The position numbers and the translations under genes are program-made. The notes beneath the pieces are model-generated. The model was not told where the DNA came from. It did no database searches and was given only the letters and a program-made list of their open reading frames with translations. 64,000 nucleotides of DNA from Pseudolabrys sp. (GTDB lineage Bacteria > Pseudomonadota > Alphaproteobacteria > Rhizobiales > Xanthobacteraceae): contig JAFIGS010000034.1 of assembly GCA_017849615.1 (NCBI GenBank), forward strand, positions 184,860 through 248,859. The letters are read 5' to 3'. Shown in pieces: positions 1 through 9,464 of the stretch (positions are counted from its first letter, which is position 1; each line of letters starts with the position of its first letter).

Positions 1-267
1 GCGGAAAACATCGTTGGCCCCGTCGCCGGCCTCGCCTGGCTGGCGATGGCGGGCGTGGCTTATCTCTCGCCCGCACATTTCGGCGTTGGCGCGGGCTGGG
101 CGCAGGTCCTCATCGTCGTCTTCGGTCTTGTCGGCTTGCTGTTGCTCGCCGGCAGCGCCGGCCCAAGAGCCCTGGCCGGCAAGGTGAAGCGCGCGGCGCC
201 GTGGTTCCTGTTTATCGTGCTGGCCGTTGAGATCTGGCTGATCGGGCCGGTCAAGGCACCGCTCTGA
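1..267 (+). CDS. C-terminal fragment of a membrane protein (5' end outside window)
   Basis: The frame is open from the first base to a TGA at 265-267, so the gene starts before the window. The visible 88 residues hold two or three hydrophobic segments (around AWLAMAGVAYL, VLIVVFGLVGLLLLAG and FLFIVLAVEIWLIG) separated by a short basic stretch (GKVKRAA). This is the pattern of the end of a polytopic inner-membrane protein. I do not recognise the family. The first internal ATG at 46 is unlikely to be the start because hydrophobic coding sequence continues upstream of it. Confidence 0.6.
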   Translation, partial: AENIVGPVAGLAWLAMAGVAYLSPAHFGVGAGWAQVLIVVFGLVGLLLLAGSAGPRALAGKVKRAAPWFLFIVLAVEIWLIGPVKAPL

Positions 268-282
268 CCGGCCGCAGAACAA

Positions 283-501
283 CTAACCCGTCAATCTGAA
301 CCAGTCGTTGGCGGGACTGCGTTTGCGGTCCTGTTTGGCATGGTCACGCGCGGCAGCCTCTGCGGCACGCGCCGAGGCGAATTGACGGCCTTCGAGCGCG
401 TCAAACCGGCGATTGGACGAGAAGAACTGAAACTGCTGGCCATGGCGCACAACGATGCCGGCCGTCTCGGATTGCACTTCAATGATGTAAGCCTGGGACA
501 T
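283..501 (-). CDS. Small conserved-type hypothetical protein, 72 aa
   Basis: This 72-residue soluble protein has no signal peptide and no membrane segment. The N-terminal half looks like a small beta sheet (AYIIEVQSETAGIVVRHG, then QFQFFSSN). The C-terminal half is an alanine- and arginine-rich helix (ASARAAEAAARDHAKQ). An AGGA element lies 6-7 bases before the ATG at 501. It converges on the membrane-protein fragment ending at 267. I recognise no domain. The start signal and ordered composition favour a real gene over the overlapping plus-strand frames. Confidence 0.6.
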   Translation of the reverse strand: MSQAYIIEVQSETAGIVVRHGQQFQFFSSNRRFDALEGRQFASARAAEAAARDHAKQDRKRSPANDWFRLTG

Positions 502-938
502 AAAGATCCTGCCGCCGGCTCGCGCCGGTCTCCTGATCGTGTCAGCGAAGGGGATGGAGAGTACGTGACCGGTGCGTCAACACGCGCCGGCCGCGTGCGA
601 GGCGCGGCGACAGGACAAGTGTTCCAGGGAGGAATGGACTGACATCCGACGAACGATCATGAGTCTTCTCCAGCAGAAGGAGCCCACGAATCCATTCGTG
701 GCGCTTTAGCGATTAACTCCGCGGCGCAAGCTGCTCCGTCAAATCCCGCGGTCCACATGCAAGGCATGTCGACATCGTCACTTTGCCATCTGACCGGGCA
801 CAGTCAATTCATTCGGAAAAATAAGACGCGCCATTTCGCCGGCGCGCCGCCGCTTGGATGGATTTCGTTCTCGGCTGCCGCGATGAAGAAGAAACGCCCG
901 TTGGCCGGCGGTAATTCGATGCGCGGTTGAAATCGTCG
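502..938. other. Intergenic region, no gene supported
   Basis: About 440 bases lie between the 72-aa gene (minus strand) and the 3' end of cysNH. Short frames here lack start signals and plausible protein sequence. One short palindrome is visible (CACGAAT 685-691 / ATTCGTG 694-700), too tight for a normal hairpin. The region must hold the 72-aa gene's promoter, but no convincing -35/-10 pair stands out. Confidence 0.5.
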
Positions 939-2963
939 TTAGCGGCCGGGATGAAGGCCGCATTCCTTCTTGGTCTCGTCTTCCCACCACCAGCGGCCGG
1001 CGCGCTCCGGCTCGCCCGGGCGCAGCGCGCGCGTGCAGGGCGCGCAGCCGATCGAGGCGAAGCCCTTGTCGTGCAGCGCATTCACCGGGATGCCGTTGGC
1101 TGCAATGAAGGCGACGACGTCGTCGCGCGACCAATCGAACAGCGGGCTCAGCTTGACGAGGCCGTGCGCCTTGTCCGCCGAGATCAACGCCATGTCGCCG
1201 CGGTTCGCCGATTGATCGGCGCGCAGTCCGGTGATCCAGGCCTCGGAGTTGGCAAGTGCGCGGTCGAGCGGCTCGACCTTGCGCACGAAGCAGCAGGCCT
1301 GACGCGCTTCGCGGCTTTCGTAGAAGCCGTTGATGCCCTGACGTTCGACCAGCGCCTCGAGCTGGTCGTGGCGCGGATAGAAGGCCTTGATGCGGAGGCC
1401 GAAGTGGCGCTCCGTTTCGGCCCAAAGATCGTAGGTCTGCGGAAACAGCCGGCCGGTATCGAGCGTGACGACGTCGATATCGAGCCCGATCTTGGCGATC
1501 ATGTGGAGGATGGCCTGATCTTCGATGCCGAAGCTGGTGGTGAAGACGATCCGCCCGTCAATCGACTGGCGCAAGGTCGCCAGCCGCTCGGCAGCGGTCT
1601 GCTCCTTGAGGCGCGGCAGCAAGGTGGCGGCGAGGCTCTGTAATTCTCCGGCATCGCGCGCGCGGTTGCCGCGCGCAACGGGCTTCAATTCGACGGCTAT
1701 GCCGCCGCCGGCAATGCGGCCCTCGACCTCGATGGCGAAGCGTCCGGTCAGAGGGTTATTCGCGAAGGTGTCGAGCGCGGCCGGCCTCGCCAGCACGATA
1801 TCGATCTCGCCGATACGGTTCTGGCCGATGGCCTCGACGCCGGCCGATTGCAGGTCGGCCGGATCGAGTGCCTCGACGATGGCGGAGACGTGGCCGCGGA
1901 TTTCCGCCGTGCCCGAGCGCAACACGACCGGCGTTCCCGCCGCCAGCGGCGTGGGATGCAACCAGAAGACCCGCGCGCGAAGGCCGTTGACGATCGGTGA
2001 CGGCGCCGAAACCGGCGCGATAATTTGACCGCGCTCGATGAACAGCTCGCGGTCGAGCGTGACGCCGACCGAGCGGCCGGCTTCGAGGCTCGATGGCGCC
2101 AGCGCCTCGCGAGCGACCGGCCAGCTTTCGATGGATTTGACGCGCGCCACCTTGTTGCCGGGCTGAACGACGATCTCGTCACCAACCGCGATGCGGCCGC
2201 TCTCGATGCGGCCGGCGATGATGCGCCGGTCGTCGAACTTGTAGACGGCCTGAACGGGCAGGCGCAGATCCAGGTCCCGAAGCGGCGGCGCCACCGAGAA
2301 GAGGTCGAGCGCTTCCGCGACGGTCGGGCCCTCGTGCCAGCCAATGGCCGGCGTTTTCACCGTTATCCCGTCGCCTTCCCGGGCCGAGATCGGCACGATG
2401 GCCACCGGCTCGATGTCGAGCGCGCCGAGATAGGCGCCGATCTCATCGGCGATCTCGCGATAGCGCTCCGGGCTGTAGCCGACCTTGTCCATCTTGTTGA
2501 TGACCACGGCGGCCTGCCGGATGCCGAGGAGGTGCAGCAGATAGCCGTGCCGCCGGGTTTGCTCGCGTACGCCTTCGATCGCGTCGATGAGCAGCAGGGC
2601 GGCGTCGGCCTGCGCCGCGCCGGTGATCATGTTGCGCAGGAATTCGATGTGGCCCGGCGCGTCGATGAGGACGAAATCGCGCAGCGCGGTACGAAAACGG
2701 ATCTGGCTGGTGTCGATCGTGATGCCCTGGTCGCGTTCGGTCTGCAACGCATCGAGCAGGAACGACCACTCGAACGGCATGCCCCGCCGCGCGCTCATCG
2801 CCTTGAGGCTCTCGAACTTGCCGTCGGGCAGGCTGCCGGTTTCGTAGAGCAGGCGGCCGATCAAGGTCGATTTGCCGTGATCGACATCGCCGACGATGAC
2901 GATGCGGGTCGCCTGCCGCTCCTGAAGGTTGGTGATAGCCTGGGGCGAGACAAGAACGTTCAT
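939..2963 (-). CDS. cysNH: Fused sulfate adenylyltransferase GTPase subunit / APS reductase (CysN-CysH)
   Basis: This 674-aa protein joins two steps of sulfate activation. Residues about 15-430 are a CysN-type translation-factor GTPase: P-loop GDVDHGKST at 25-33, DAPGH at 101-105, then NKMD and beta-barrel domains. CysN drives ATP sulfurylase together with CysD. Residues about 440-674 are a CysH-type reductase with Cys557-Cys558, CxxC 640/643 and the catalytic KKECGLH motif with Cys668. The CC...CxxC set is the [4Fe-4S] signature of enzymes that reduce APS, as opposed to cluster-free PAPS reductases. The usual bifunctional partner of CysN is the kinase CysC (NodQ type), so CysH in this place is unusual. 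The gene starts 12 bases after the cysD stop, and the reading frame is uninterrupted across the junction. Confidence 0.9.
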   Translation of the reverse strand: MNVLVSPQAITNLQERQATRIVIVGDVDHGKSTLIGRLLYETGSLPDGKFESLKAMSARRGMPFEWSFLLDALQTERDQGITIDTSQIRFRTALRDFVLIDAPGHIEFLRNMITGAAQADAALLLIDAIEGVREQTRRHGYLLHLLGIRQAAVVINKMDKVGYSPERYREIADEIGAYLGALDIEPVAIVPISAREGDGITVKTPAIGWHEGPTVAEALDLFSVAPPLRDLDLRLPVQAVYKFDDRRIIAGRIESGRIAVGDEIVVQPGNKVARVKSIESWPVAREALAPSSLEAGRSVGVTLDRELFIERGQIIAPVSAPSPIVNGLRARVFWLHPTPLAAGTPVVLRSGTAEIRGHVSAIVEALDPADLQSAGVEAIGQNRIGEIDIVLARPAALDTFANNPLTGRFAIEVEGRIAGGGIAVELKPVARGNRARDAGELQSLAATLLPRLKEQTAAERLATLRQSIDGRIVFTTSFGIEDQAILHMIAKIGLDIDVVTLDTGRLFPQTYDLWAETERHFGLRIKAFYPRHDQLEALVERQGINGFYESREARQACCFVRKVEPLDRALANSEAWITGLRADQSANRGDMALISADKAHGLVKLSPLFDWSRDDVVAFIAANGIPVNALHDKGFASIGCAPCTRALRPGEPERAGRWWWEDETKKECGLHPGR

Positions 2964-2975
2964 GGTGGGCTGACC

Positions 2976-3770
2976 TTAGAGATAGCCGGCGGTGCGCAGG
3001 CGCTCGAAAGCGTCCTCGGATTCATGATCCATGGCGCGGCCGGAGCGTTCGGGCACTTTGGTGGAATCGAGTTCGGCGATGATCTCGTCGATCGACGTGG
3101 CGTCTGACACGACGGGGAAGGTGATGTCCATGTCGCCGAGCGACCGGTAGCGCTTGCCGTTCTGGCTCAGGTAGAGCGGAATGATCGGGATGTTCTCGCG
3201 CCGCGTATAGGCCCAGATATCGGCCTCGGTCCAATGCAGGATCGGGTGGATGCGCAGATGCGCGCCCGGTGGCGGCGAGGCGTTGAAGTGGTTCCAGAAT
3301 TCCGGCGGCTGGTCGCGCACGTCCCAGATGCCCTCGGCGCCGCGCGGCGAGAACACGCGCTCCTTGGCGCGCGTCGGCTCTTCGTCGCGGCGGATGCCCG
3401 CGATCACGCCGTCGAAGCCGTGCTTGGCCAGCGCGCGCTTGAGCCCCTCAGTCTTCCGCGCCGCGGACCGAGCCGCAGGCGGCAACGATGGATCGACGGC
3501 GTCGATCGGCGGGCATTCTTCGGCGATAAAGTCGAGACCCCATTCCTTCGCATAGCGATCGCGAAAGGCGTACATCTCGGGAAATTTCTTGCCGGTATCG
3601 ACATGCATGGCCGGGAATGGCACGCGGCCGAAGAAGGCCTTGCGCGCCAGCCAGATCATCACATTCGAGTCCTTGCCCAGCGACCAGAGCAGCGCGAGCT
3701 TGTTCAGCCGGGCAAAGGCCTCGCGCAGAATAAAGATGCTCTGCGCCTCTAATTCATCGAGACGTTCCAT
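2976..3770 (-). CDS. cysD: Sulfate adenylyltransferase subunit 2 (ATP sulfurylase catalytic subunit)
   Basis: CysD makes adenosine 5'-phosphosulfate from ATP and sulfate in the cytoplasm, using GTP hydrolysis by CysN. The 264-aa product has the PP-loop SLGKDS at 30-35 (variant of SGGKDS), the HVDTGKKFPEMYAFRD segment, GIRRDEEPTRAKE, and the C-terminal DITFPV region typical of the family. A TTG at 3785 would add five residues, but the ATG at 3770 opens directly on the conserved MERLDELE start and is preferred; its ribosome-binding site is weak. It is the first gene of a cysD-cysNH operon, divergent from cysJIG. Confidence 0.93.
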   Translation of the reverse strand: MERLDELEAQSIFILREAFARLNKLALLWSLGKDSNVMIWLARKAFFGRVPFPAMHVDTGKKFPEMYAFRDRYAKEWGLDFIAEECPPIDAVDPSLPPAARSAARKTEGLKRALAKHGFDGVIAGIRRDEEPTRAKERVFSPRGAEGIWDVRDQPPEFWNHFNASPPPGAHLRIHPILHWTEADIWAYTRRENIPIIPLYLSQNGKRYRSLGDMDITFPVVSDATSIDEIIAELDSTKVPERSGRAMDHESEDAFERLRTAGYL

Positions 3771-4323
3771 AAGACACCGATCCAAACCCCGAACGGCGTC
3801 GTGCGGACTGGAAACGAGGAGAGCGTCTCTGGCGGGCGCGGCGTGTCATCGGAGAAACACGAGTGGGAAGCGGCGGTTGCGCACGCTCCATGCAAGTTGT
3901 TTTATACGTGAATCGGCAGCGGTCAATGAACCGCTTGAAGCAACTTGCATATTTGAAAATTTCTTCCCGGGCGCGCCACAACTGGAGAAAGTCCATGCTT
4001 CGGCGCGGCGCTCGAAAGCTGAAAAATGCTGCCCGTTTTCACCGGTCCTTTCGTGACAGGCGGCGCTTGAGGCCGGCAATCACGAGCATCCGGCGCCGAA
4101 CATAGTTATCGCCCGTGCAAACGGGTGAGGAGGCGTAGGCGAGGTTGGTTGCTTTCGCGCAGACCATGAAAAATTCTCGCCGTGACGGCGTCTGCGGCAA
4201 TGGTTTTCTTCTTATTTCGGCGGTTCTATTGCCTGTTTCCGCGCGAGCCTTCTATCTAACAACTCCAAAGTATTGCGGGCATCAGGTGTCTTTCTGCCAT
4301 GCCCCGGCGCGGTGAGTTTTGCG
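3771..4323. promoter_or_regulatory. Divergent control region between cysD and cysJ
   Basis: These 550 bases carry no credible gene and must hold promoters for both sulfate-assimilation transcripts. The cysD-proximal half contains the nested inverted repeat at 3890-3950. Reading towards cysD, TTGACC lies inside that repeat with TA-rich sequence (TATAAA) 14 bases on; this is a possible but poorly spaced promoter. The cysJ-proximal half has small hairpins (CCCGT 4112-4116 / ACGGG 4121-4125) and a T-rich stretch near 4205-4260. No known riboswitch was recognised. Confidence 0.55.
3890..3950. repeat. Nested inverted repeat upstream of cysD
   Basis: The outer arms are ATGCAAGTTG (3890-3899) and CAACTTGCAT (3941-3950), a perfect 10-bp inverted repeat separated by 41 bases. 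Inside it lies AGCGGT (3918-3923) / ACCGCT (3930-3935), another perfect inverted repeat with a 6-base spacer. It sits 120-180 bases upstream of the cysD ATG. The paired outer sites could bind two dimers of a regulator, or the whole element could fold as a cruciform. The factor is unknown. Confidence 0.6.
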
Positions 4324-6069
4324 ATGGCAGTGGTTCAGATCCCTAAAACGGCGCCTTTCGGCGACGAAGACATCGCGCTCCTCAATCAGGTTGTCGGCGG
4401 CGCTACCCCTACGCAGCGGGCCTGGCTCGCGGGCTTCCTTGCCGGAGTCGAATCCGTCTCGGGTGAGGTCGTCGAGGTCGCGGCGCCTGCCGCCGCCGCC
4501 GCCCAGCCTCTGACCATCGTATTCGCAACCGAATCCGGTAACTCCGAGCGCCTGGCCAATGACATTGCGCGTACCGCCCGCAAGAGCGGCCTCAAGCCCT
4601 CTGTCGTCGATCTCGCCGATCTCGACATGGCGACCCTGAAAGCCGCCAGGCGGCTGGTTTTCGTGGCGGCGACATGGGGCGAGGGCGAGCCGCCGTCGCG
4701 GGTTGCCGTCAAATACAATGAACTGATGACGGCGGATTTCGGCCGGCTCGATGGCGTGGAATACGCCGTGCTGGCGCTAGGCGATACCGCCTATGCCGAA
4801 TTCTGCGCGATCGGCCGCAAGATCGACGAGCGTCTCGCCGCCTTGGGCGGCAAGCGCGTGGTGGATCGCGTCGACTGCGATCTCGATTTCGAGAAACCGG
4901 CGGCCGCCTGGACGGAGAAGGCCGTCAAGGCGCTGGCTCCGCCGGAAGCGGAACGCGGCAAGATCATTCCCGTCGAATTCGGCAAGGCTGCCGCGGTCAA
5001 GCCCGACATTGTCGAGGCCGAGATCGTCGAACTGACCAATCTCAACTCGTCCCGCTCTGATAAAGAGACGGTGCATCTGGCCTTGCGCTTCACCGATACG
5101 GTGCTGCCCTATGAGCCGGGCGACTCGCTCGATCTCTATGTCGAGAACGATCCGGCCGAGGTGGATGAGCTGCTGAAGGCCGCGGGGCTGTCCGACGACA
5201 AGGCGTTGCGCGACGAGTTGATCTCCCAGCGCGATATTCATACGCTATCGCTCAAGAGCTTTGAGACTTACGCCACCGCGACGGGCCATCAATACGTCAA
5301 AGCCCTGATCGACAGCGGCGAAGCCCGCGACTGGATCCAGGACCGCCAACTCATTGATCTCGTCTCGAATTTCCCGATCACCCTGACCGCAGAGCATTTG
5401 CGCGCCGTGACGCGCACGCTGGCGCCGCGCGCTTATTCGGTGGCGTCTTCCCGTCGGGAGAACGAGGACGAAGCTCATCTGCTGATCTCCGCCGTGCGCT
5501 ATGAGACGCATGGCCGCGCCCGCAAGGGCGTGGCGTCGAACTACATCGCCTTGCGGCGCAAGCGAGGCGACAAGGTCCGCGTCAAGGTGCGCGTCAACAA
5601 GCATTTCCGCCCGCCGACCGACGGCCGCGACATCATCATGGTCGGCCCCGGCACCGGCATCGCGCCCTTCCGCGCCTTCGTGCAGGAGCGCCGTGCGGCT
5701 GGCGCCAAGGGCCGCAGCTGGCTGTTCTTCGGCGACCGGCACTTCACGCACGACTTCCTGTACCAGCTCGAATGGCAGGAGGCGTTGAAGGAAGGCGACC
5801 TGACGCGCATGGATGTCGCGTTCTCGCGCGACCAGCCCGAAAAGGTTTACGTGCAGGATCGCATCTGGGAACGCCGGCGCGACATCGTCGAATGGCTAGA
5901 TGGCGGCGCAAACTTCTATGTCTGCGGCGACGCCAAGGCGATGGCCAAGGACGTGCGCGCCGCGCTGGTGCGCGCCTATCAGGACGTCAAGGCGCTGAGC
6001 GCTGAAGCGGCGGAAGCCGCCGTTGCCCAGATCGAGCGCGACAAGCGCTATCTCACCGACACCTATTAA
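4324..6069 (+). CDS. cysJ: Sulfite reductase flavoprotein (alpha component)
   Basis: The 581-aa flavoprotein passes electrons from NADPH through FAD and FMN to the sulfite reductase haemoprotein. A flavodoxin-like domain (about 60-200, starting TIVFATESGNSERLA) follows a short Ala/Pro-rich N-terminal segment. Then come a CysJ-type FAD domain with RAYSVAS near 369-375, the nucleotide-binding PGTGIAPFR near 442-450, and the C-terminal YVCGDAKAMAKDV with terminal aromatic Tyr. I chose ATG 4324, preceded by GGTGAG; the longer frame would need a TTG at 4273. It is followed after 47 bases by cysI, its expected partner. Confidence 0.9.
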   Translation: MAVVQIPKTAPFGDEDIALLNQVVGGATPTQRAWLAGFLAGVESVSGEVVEVAAPAAAAAQPLTIVFATESGNSERLANDIARTARKSGLKPSVVDLADLDMATLKAARRLVFVAATWGEGEPPSRVAVKYNELMTADFGRLDGVEYAVLALGDTAYAEFCAIGRKIDERLAALGGKRVVDRVDCDLDFEKPAAAWTEKAVKALAPPEAERGKIIPVEFGKAAAVKPDIVEAEIVELTNLNSSRSDKETVHLALRFTDTVLPYEPGDSLDLYVENDPAEVDELLKAAGLSDDKALRDELISQRDIHTLSLKSFETYATATGHQYVKALIDSGEARDWIQDRQLIDLVSNFPITLTAEHLRAVTRTLAPRAYSVASSRRENEDEAHLLISAVRYETHGRARKGVASNYIALRRKRGDKVRVKVRVNKHFRPPTDGRDIIMVGPGTGIAPFRAFVQERRAAGAKGRSWLFFGDRHFTHDFLYQLEWQEALKEGDLTRMDVAFSRDQPEKVYVQDRIWERRRDIVEWLDGGANFYVCGDAKAMAKDVRAALVRAYQDVKALSAEAAEAAVAQIERDKRYLTDTY

Positions 6070-6116
6070 CGCCGGCCGCGGCGCTTGAGCGCCGCGACGA
6101 CGGCTGGATTTTCGAC

Positions 6117-7835
6117 ATGACCAAAGAACTGGCTCGCAACGAATACATCAAGGAAGCCAGCGAGTATCTGCGCGGCACCCTGACCGAAGGCCTCGAGGAC
6201 GCCATGACCGGCGCGATCGTCGAGGACGACCAGCAACTCGTCAAATTCCACGGCATGTACCTGCAGGACGATCGCGACCTGCGCGCCGAGCGCGGCAAAA
6301 AGCGCCTGGAGAAAGCATTCTCCTTCATGCTGCGCGTGCGTATTTCCGGCGGCGTTGTTACGCCGGACCAGTGGCTGGCGCTCGACCATGTCGCCCGCAC
6401 TTACGCCAACGGCACGATGCGCCTGACCACGCGGCAGACGGTGCAGCTTCACGGCGTCATCAAGTCGAACCTGCGCGCGACGCTGAAGGAAATCGACAAG
6501 CAGCTGCTCAACACCATCGCGGCATGCGGCGACGTCAACCGCAATGTCATGAGCAATCCCAATCCGTATCAGTCGCGCGCCCATGGCGTCGCGCTCAAGC
6601 TGGCGCAGGAAATTTCCGACCACCTGACGCCGAAGACCGCGGCCTATCGCGAGATCTGGCTGGAGGGCGAGAAGATCGCCGGCGGCGAGACCAAGGACGT
6701 CGTCGAGCCGATCTACGGCAAGACCTATCTGCCCCGGAAGTTCAAGACCGTCGTCGCTGTGCCGCCATCGAACGACGTCGATGTCTATGCCCACGACCTG
6801 GGCTTTATCGCCATCGTCGATGACGCCGGCGACGTGGCCGGCTGGAACGTCACCATCGGCGGCGGCATGGGCATGACCCATGGCGAGACCGACACCTATC
6901 CGCGCACGGCCGATCTGCTCGGTTATATCAAGCCTGAGGCGGCGCTGCGCGTAGCCGAAGCGGTTGTCACCGTGCAGCGCGACTGGGGTGATCGCACCAG
7001 CCGCAAGCATGCGCGGCTGAAATACACTGTTGAAGATCGCGGCCTCGACGTGTTCCGCGCCGAGGTGGAAGCTCGCGCCGGGATCAAATTCGAAGCGCCG
7101 AAGCCGTTCGCTTTTACGTCGATGGGCGACCGCTATGGCTGGACGCAAGGCGACGACGGCAAGGCGCATCTGACCTTGTTCGTGCAGAACGGCCGTCTGC
7201 GCGACGGCGGGCCCGGCGCGCAGCAGATGTCGGCCCTGCGGCAGATCACGCGGCTCGGCATCGGCGATATTCGCATCACGCCGAACCAGAATCTCATCGT
7301 CGCCAATGTGCCGGTCGAGAAGCAGGCGCAGATCGACGAGATCGCCAAGGCCAATGGTCTGCTGGCGCCGTGGTCGGGCCTGCGCCGTAATTCGATGGCC
7401 TGCGTGGCCTTGCCGACTTGCGGCCTCGCGCTGGCCGAGAGCGAGCGCTATCTGCCGCAATTGATGGACGCGCTCGATGACAGCCTGGCGCGTCATGGCC
7501 TGTCGGCGGACGAGATCGTCATCCGCATGACCGGCTGCCCGAATGGCTGCGCGCGGCCTTATCTCGCCGAGATCGGCCTCGTCGGCAAAGGACCGGGCCG
7601 CTACAATCTTTATCTCGGCGCGGCCTTCGACGGGTCGCGGCTGTCGAAGCTCTATGCCGAGAGCCTCGACCATGAAGGCATCGTCAACACGCTCGATCCG
7701 GTGTTCGCCGCTTATGCGCGCGAGCGGCAGGCGGGCGAGCATTTCGGCGACTACACCGTGCGCGCCGGCTTCGTGGCGCCGACCTCGAACGGCGCCGATT
7801 TCCACGTTAACACCGGCGCAAAGCGCAGCGCATGA
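6117..7835 (+). CDS. cysI: Sulfite reductase haemoprotein (beta component)
   Basis: This enzyme reduces sulfite to sulfide by six electrons at a sirohaem-[4Fe-4S] centre. The 572-aa protein has the two ferredoxin-like repeats of the nitrite/sulfite reductase family (MRLTTRQTVQLHGV early, then GDIRITPNQNLIV). It carries the complete cluster-binding set Cys429-X5-Cys435 and Cys474-X3-Cys478 (TGCPNGC). The length fits CysI. Its stop overlaps the start of cysG by four bases (ATGA), so haemoprotein and sirohaem synthesis are translationally coupled. With cysJ upstream this is an assimilatory sulfite reductase and not a nitrite reductase. Confidence 0.93.
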   Translation: MTKELARNEYIKEASEYLRGTLTEGLEDAMTGAIVEDDQQLVKFHGMYLQDDRDLRAERGKKRLEKAFSFMLRVRISGGVVTPDQWLALDHVARTYANGTMRLTTRQTVQLHGVIKSNLRATLKEIDKQLLNTIAACGDVNRNVMSNPNPYQSRAHGVALKLAQEISDHLTPKTAAYREIWLEGEKIAGGETKDVVEPIYGKTYLPRKFKTVVAVPPSNDVDVYAHDLGFIAIVDDAGDVAGWNVTIGGGMGMTHGETDTYPRTADLLGYIKPEAALRVAEAVVTVQRDWGDRTSRKHARLKYTVEDRGLDVFRAEVEARAGIKFEAPKPFAFTSMGDRYGWTQGDDGKAHLTLFVQNGRLRDGGPGAQQMSALRQITRLGIGDIRITPNQNLIVANVPVEKQAQIDEIAKANGLLAPWSGLRRNSMACVALPTCGLALAESERYLPQLMDALDDSLARHGLSADEIVIRMTGCPNGCARPYLAEIGLVGKGPGRYNLYLGAAFDGSRLSKLYAESLDHEGIVNTLDPVFAAYARERQAGEHFGDYTVRAGFVAPTSNGADFHVNTGAKRSA

Positions 7836-9304
7836 CCGTCATCCCGCGCCAGCCGATGGAGCAGCGCAGCGAGCGCATGGGCGCGCTGGCGCGTCTGCCC
7901 GTGTTCTTCGCGTTGTCCGAACGGCGGGCGCTGGTTGCCGGCGGCAGCGCCGCCGCGGCCTGGAAGGTCGAACTTCTGCTGGCGACCGGCGCTCATGTCG
8001 CCGTCTATGCGCAGGAGATCGGCGAGGAGATGCAGGCTGTCATCGGCGTAGCCTCGCCCGGTACGGCGACCTGGCACGCGCGCGGGTGGCAGGCTGAGGA
8101 TTTCACCGGCGCGGCGCTGGCTGTCGGCGCTTGCGACAATGAGGATGATGCCGCGCATTTTGCCGCGGCGGCGCGCGCCACGGGTGTGCCCGTGAATGTG
8201 ATCGACAAGCCGGATTATTGCGACTTCTCCTTCGGTTCGATCGTGAACCGCTCGCCGCTGGTGGTGGGTATTTCGACCGACGGCGCTGCGCCGGTGTTCG
8301 CGCAGGCTGTGCGCGCCAAGATCGAGGCCGTGCTGCCGCATGGCTTCGCGGCCTGGGCGGCGGCGGCGCGCTCCTGGCGCGCGCGCATCAAGGAGAGCGG
8401 TCTGTCGTTCGCGGGCCGCCGCAAATTCTGGCAGTTGTTCGCGGGGCTGGCGATTGCCAATCCCGGCCGCACGCCGGCGGACGATGACCTGACATCGCTC
8501 ATCGATAATGTCGGCAGGCTTGGGCCCGCGGCGGATGCCGGATCGGTCACGCTGGTCGGCGCCGGCCCCGGTGATCCGGAGCTGCTGACGTTGCGCGCCG
8601 TGCGCGCGCTACAGACCGCGGACGTCATCCTGTTCGACGATCTCGTCTCCGGCGAGGTGCTCGACTTCGCCCGACGCGAGGCGCGCAAGATTCTGGTCGG
8701 CAAGCAGGGTCACGGGCCGTCATGCAAGCAGAGCGACGTCAACGACATGATGGTGTCGCTGGCGCGGCAGGGGCGTCATGTCGTCCGCCTCAAGGGCGGC
8801 GATCCGTTGATCTTCGGCAGGGCCGGCGAGGAAATCGAGGCGTGCCGGGCGGCGAACATTCCTGTCGAGATCGTTCCCGGCATCTCGGCCGTTCAGGGCG
8901 CGGCCAGCCGCCTCGGCGTGTCGCTCACCGGACGTGGCAAGGTGCGCCGGTTGCAGCTTGTCACCGGTCATGCGGCCAACGGCCAACTGCCGGACGATAT
9001 CGACTGGCGGAGCATCGCCGATGGCGCGGCCACGACGGCGATTTACATGCCGGTGAAGACGCTGGCCGATTTTGTCACGCGTGCCGTCGCCGCCGGTCTG
9101 GACGCCGAGGTGCCCGCGGTGGCGATCGTGAATGCGACGCGGCCAACGGAGCGGCGCATTGTGTCCACCATTGGCGCGCTGTCTGGCGATATCGTCGCGG
9201 CGCAATTGACAGGGCCGGTGCTGGTCATTGTCGGCAAGGTCCTCGATGCGGCGCTGTCCGCTCAGGTCTATTCCGACGATGTCCTTGTGGGCGCGCAGCG
9301 CTGA
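7832..9304 (+). CDS. cysG: Sirohaem synthase (multifunctional)
   Basis: The 490-aa protein makes sirohaem for CysI from uroporphyrinogen III. The N-terminal part (about 20-220) is a precorrin-2 dehydrogenase/ferrochelatase with a dinucleotide-binding start (RALVAGGSAAAAWKVELL). The C-terminal part (about 235-480) is a uroporphyrinogen-III methyltransferase with VTLVGAGPGDPELLTL, VRLKGGDPLIFGRAGEE and VPGISAVQGAAS. Both halves look intact, so all three steps should be covered. It overlaps cysI by four bases and is the last gene before a 160-base gap leading to the sulfate importer. Confidence 0.93.
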   Translation: MTVIPRQPMEQRSERMGALARLPVFFALSERRALVAGGSAAAAWKVELLLATGAHVAVYAQEIGEEMQAVIGVASPGTATWHARGWQAEDFTGAALAVGACDNEDDAAHFAAAARATGVPVNVIDKPDYCDFSFGSIVNRSPLVVGISTDGAAPVFAQAVRAKIEAVLPHGFAAWAAAARSWRARIKESGLSFAGRRKFWQLFAGLAIANPGRTPADDDLTSLIDNVGRLGPAADAGSVTLVGAGPGDPELLTLRAVRALQTADVILFDDLVSGEVLDFARREARKILVGKQGHGPSCKQSDVNDMMVSLARQGRHVVRLKGGDPLIFGRAGEEIEACRAANIPVEIVPGISAVQGAASRLGVSLTGRGKVRRLQLVTGHAANGQLPDDIDWRSIADGAATTAIYMPVKTLADFVTRAVAAGLDAEVPAVAIVNATRPTERRIVSTIGALSGDIVAAQLTGPVLVIVGKVLDAALSAQVYSDDVLVGAQR

Positions 9305-9464
9305 CCGGCATCGTCGCGGCAATATCGGCGGGATTTATTTTTTACGAATGTGCTTATCTTTGTAAGCGGCGTGCTTGAAACGTCTTTTCTTTGGTGCGTT
9401 GTCGGCTTGTCGTGGTTGTTTCGATTGGACACTCTCGTAACCCAAGAACAAATGGGGTGATCCG

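Noticed and set aside
4100-4323. Possible riboswitch in the cysJ leader
   Set aside because: Only small unrelated hairpins were found, with no match to the conserved cores of SAM or other sulfur-related riboswitches that I know.
6066-7805. 579-codon open frame on the minus strand opposite cysI
   Set aside because: It is fully antisense to cysI, is His/Arg/Gln-rich with no recognisable domain, and arises from GC-rich third positions of the real gene.
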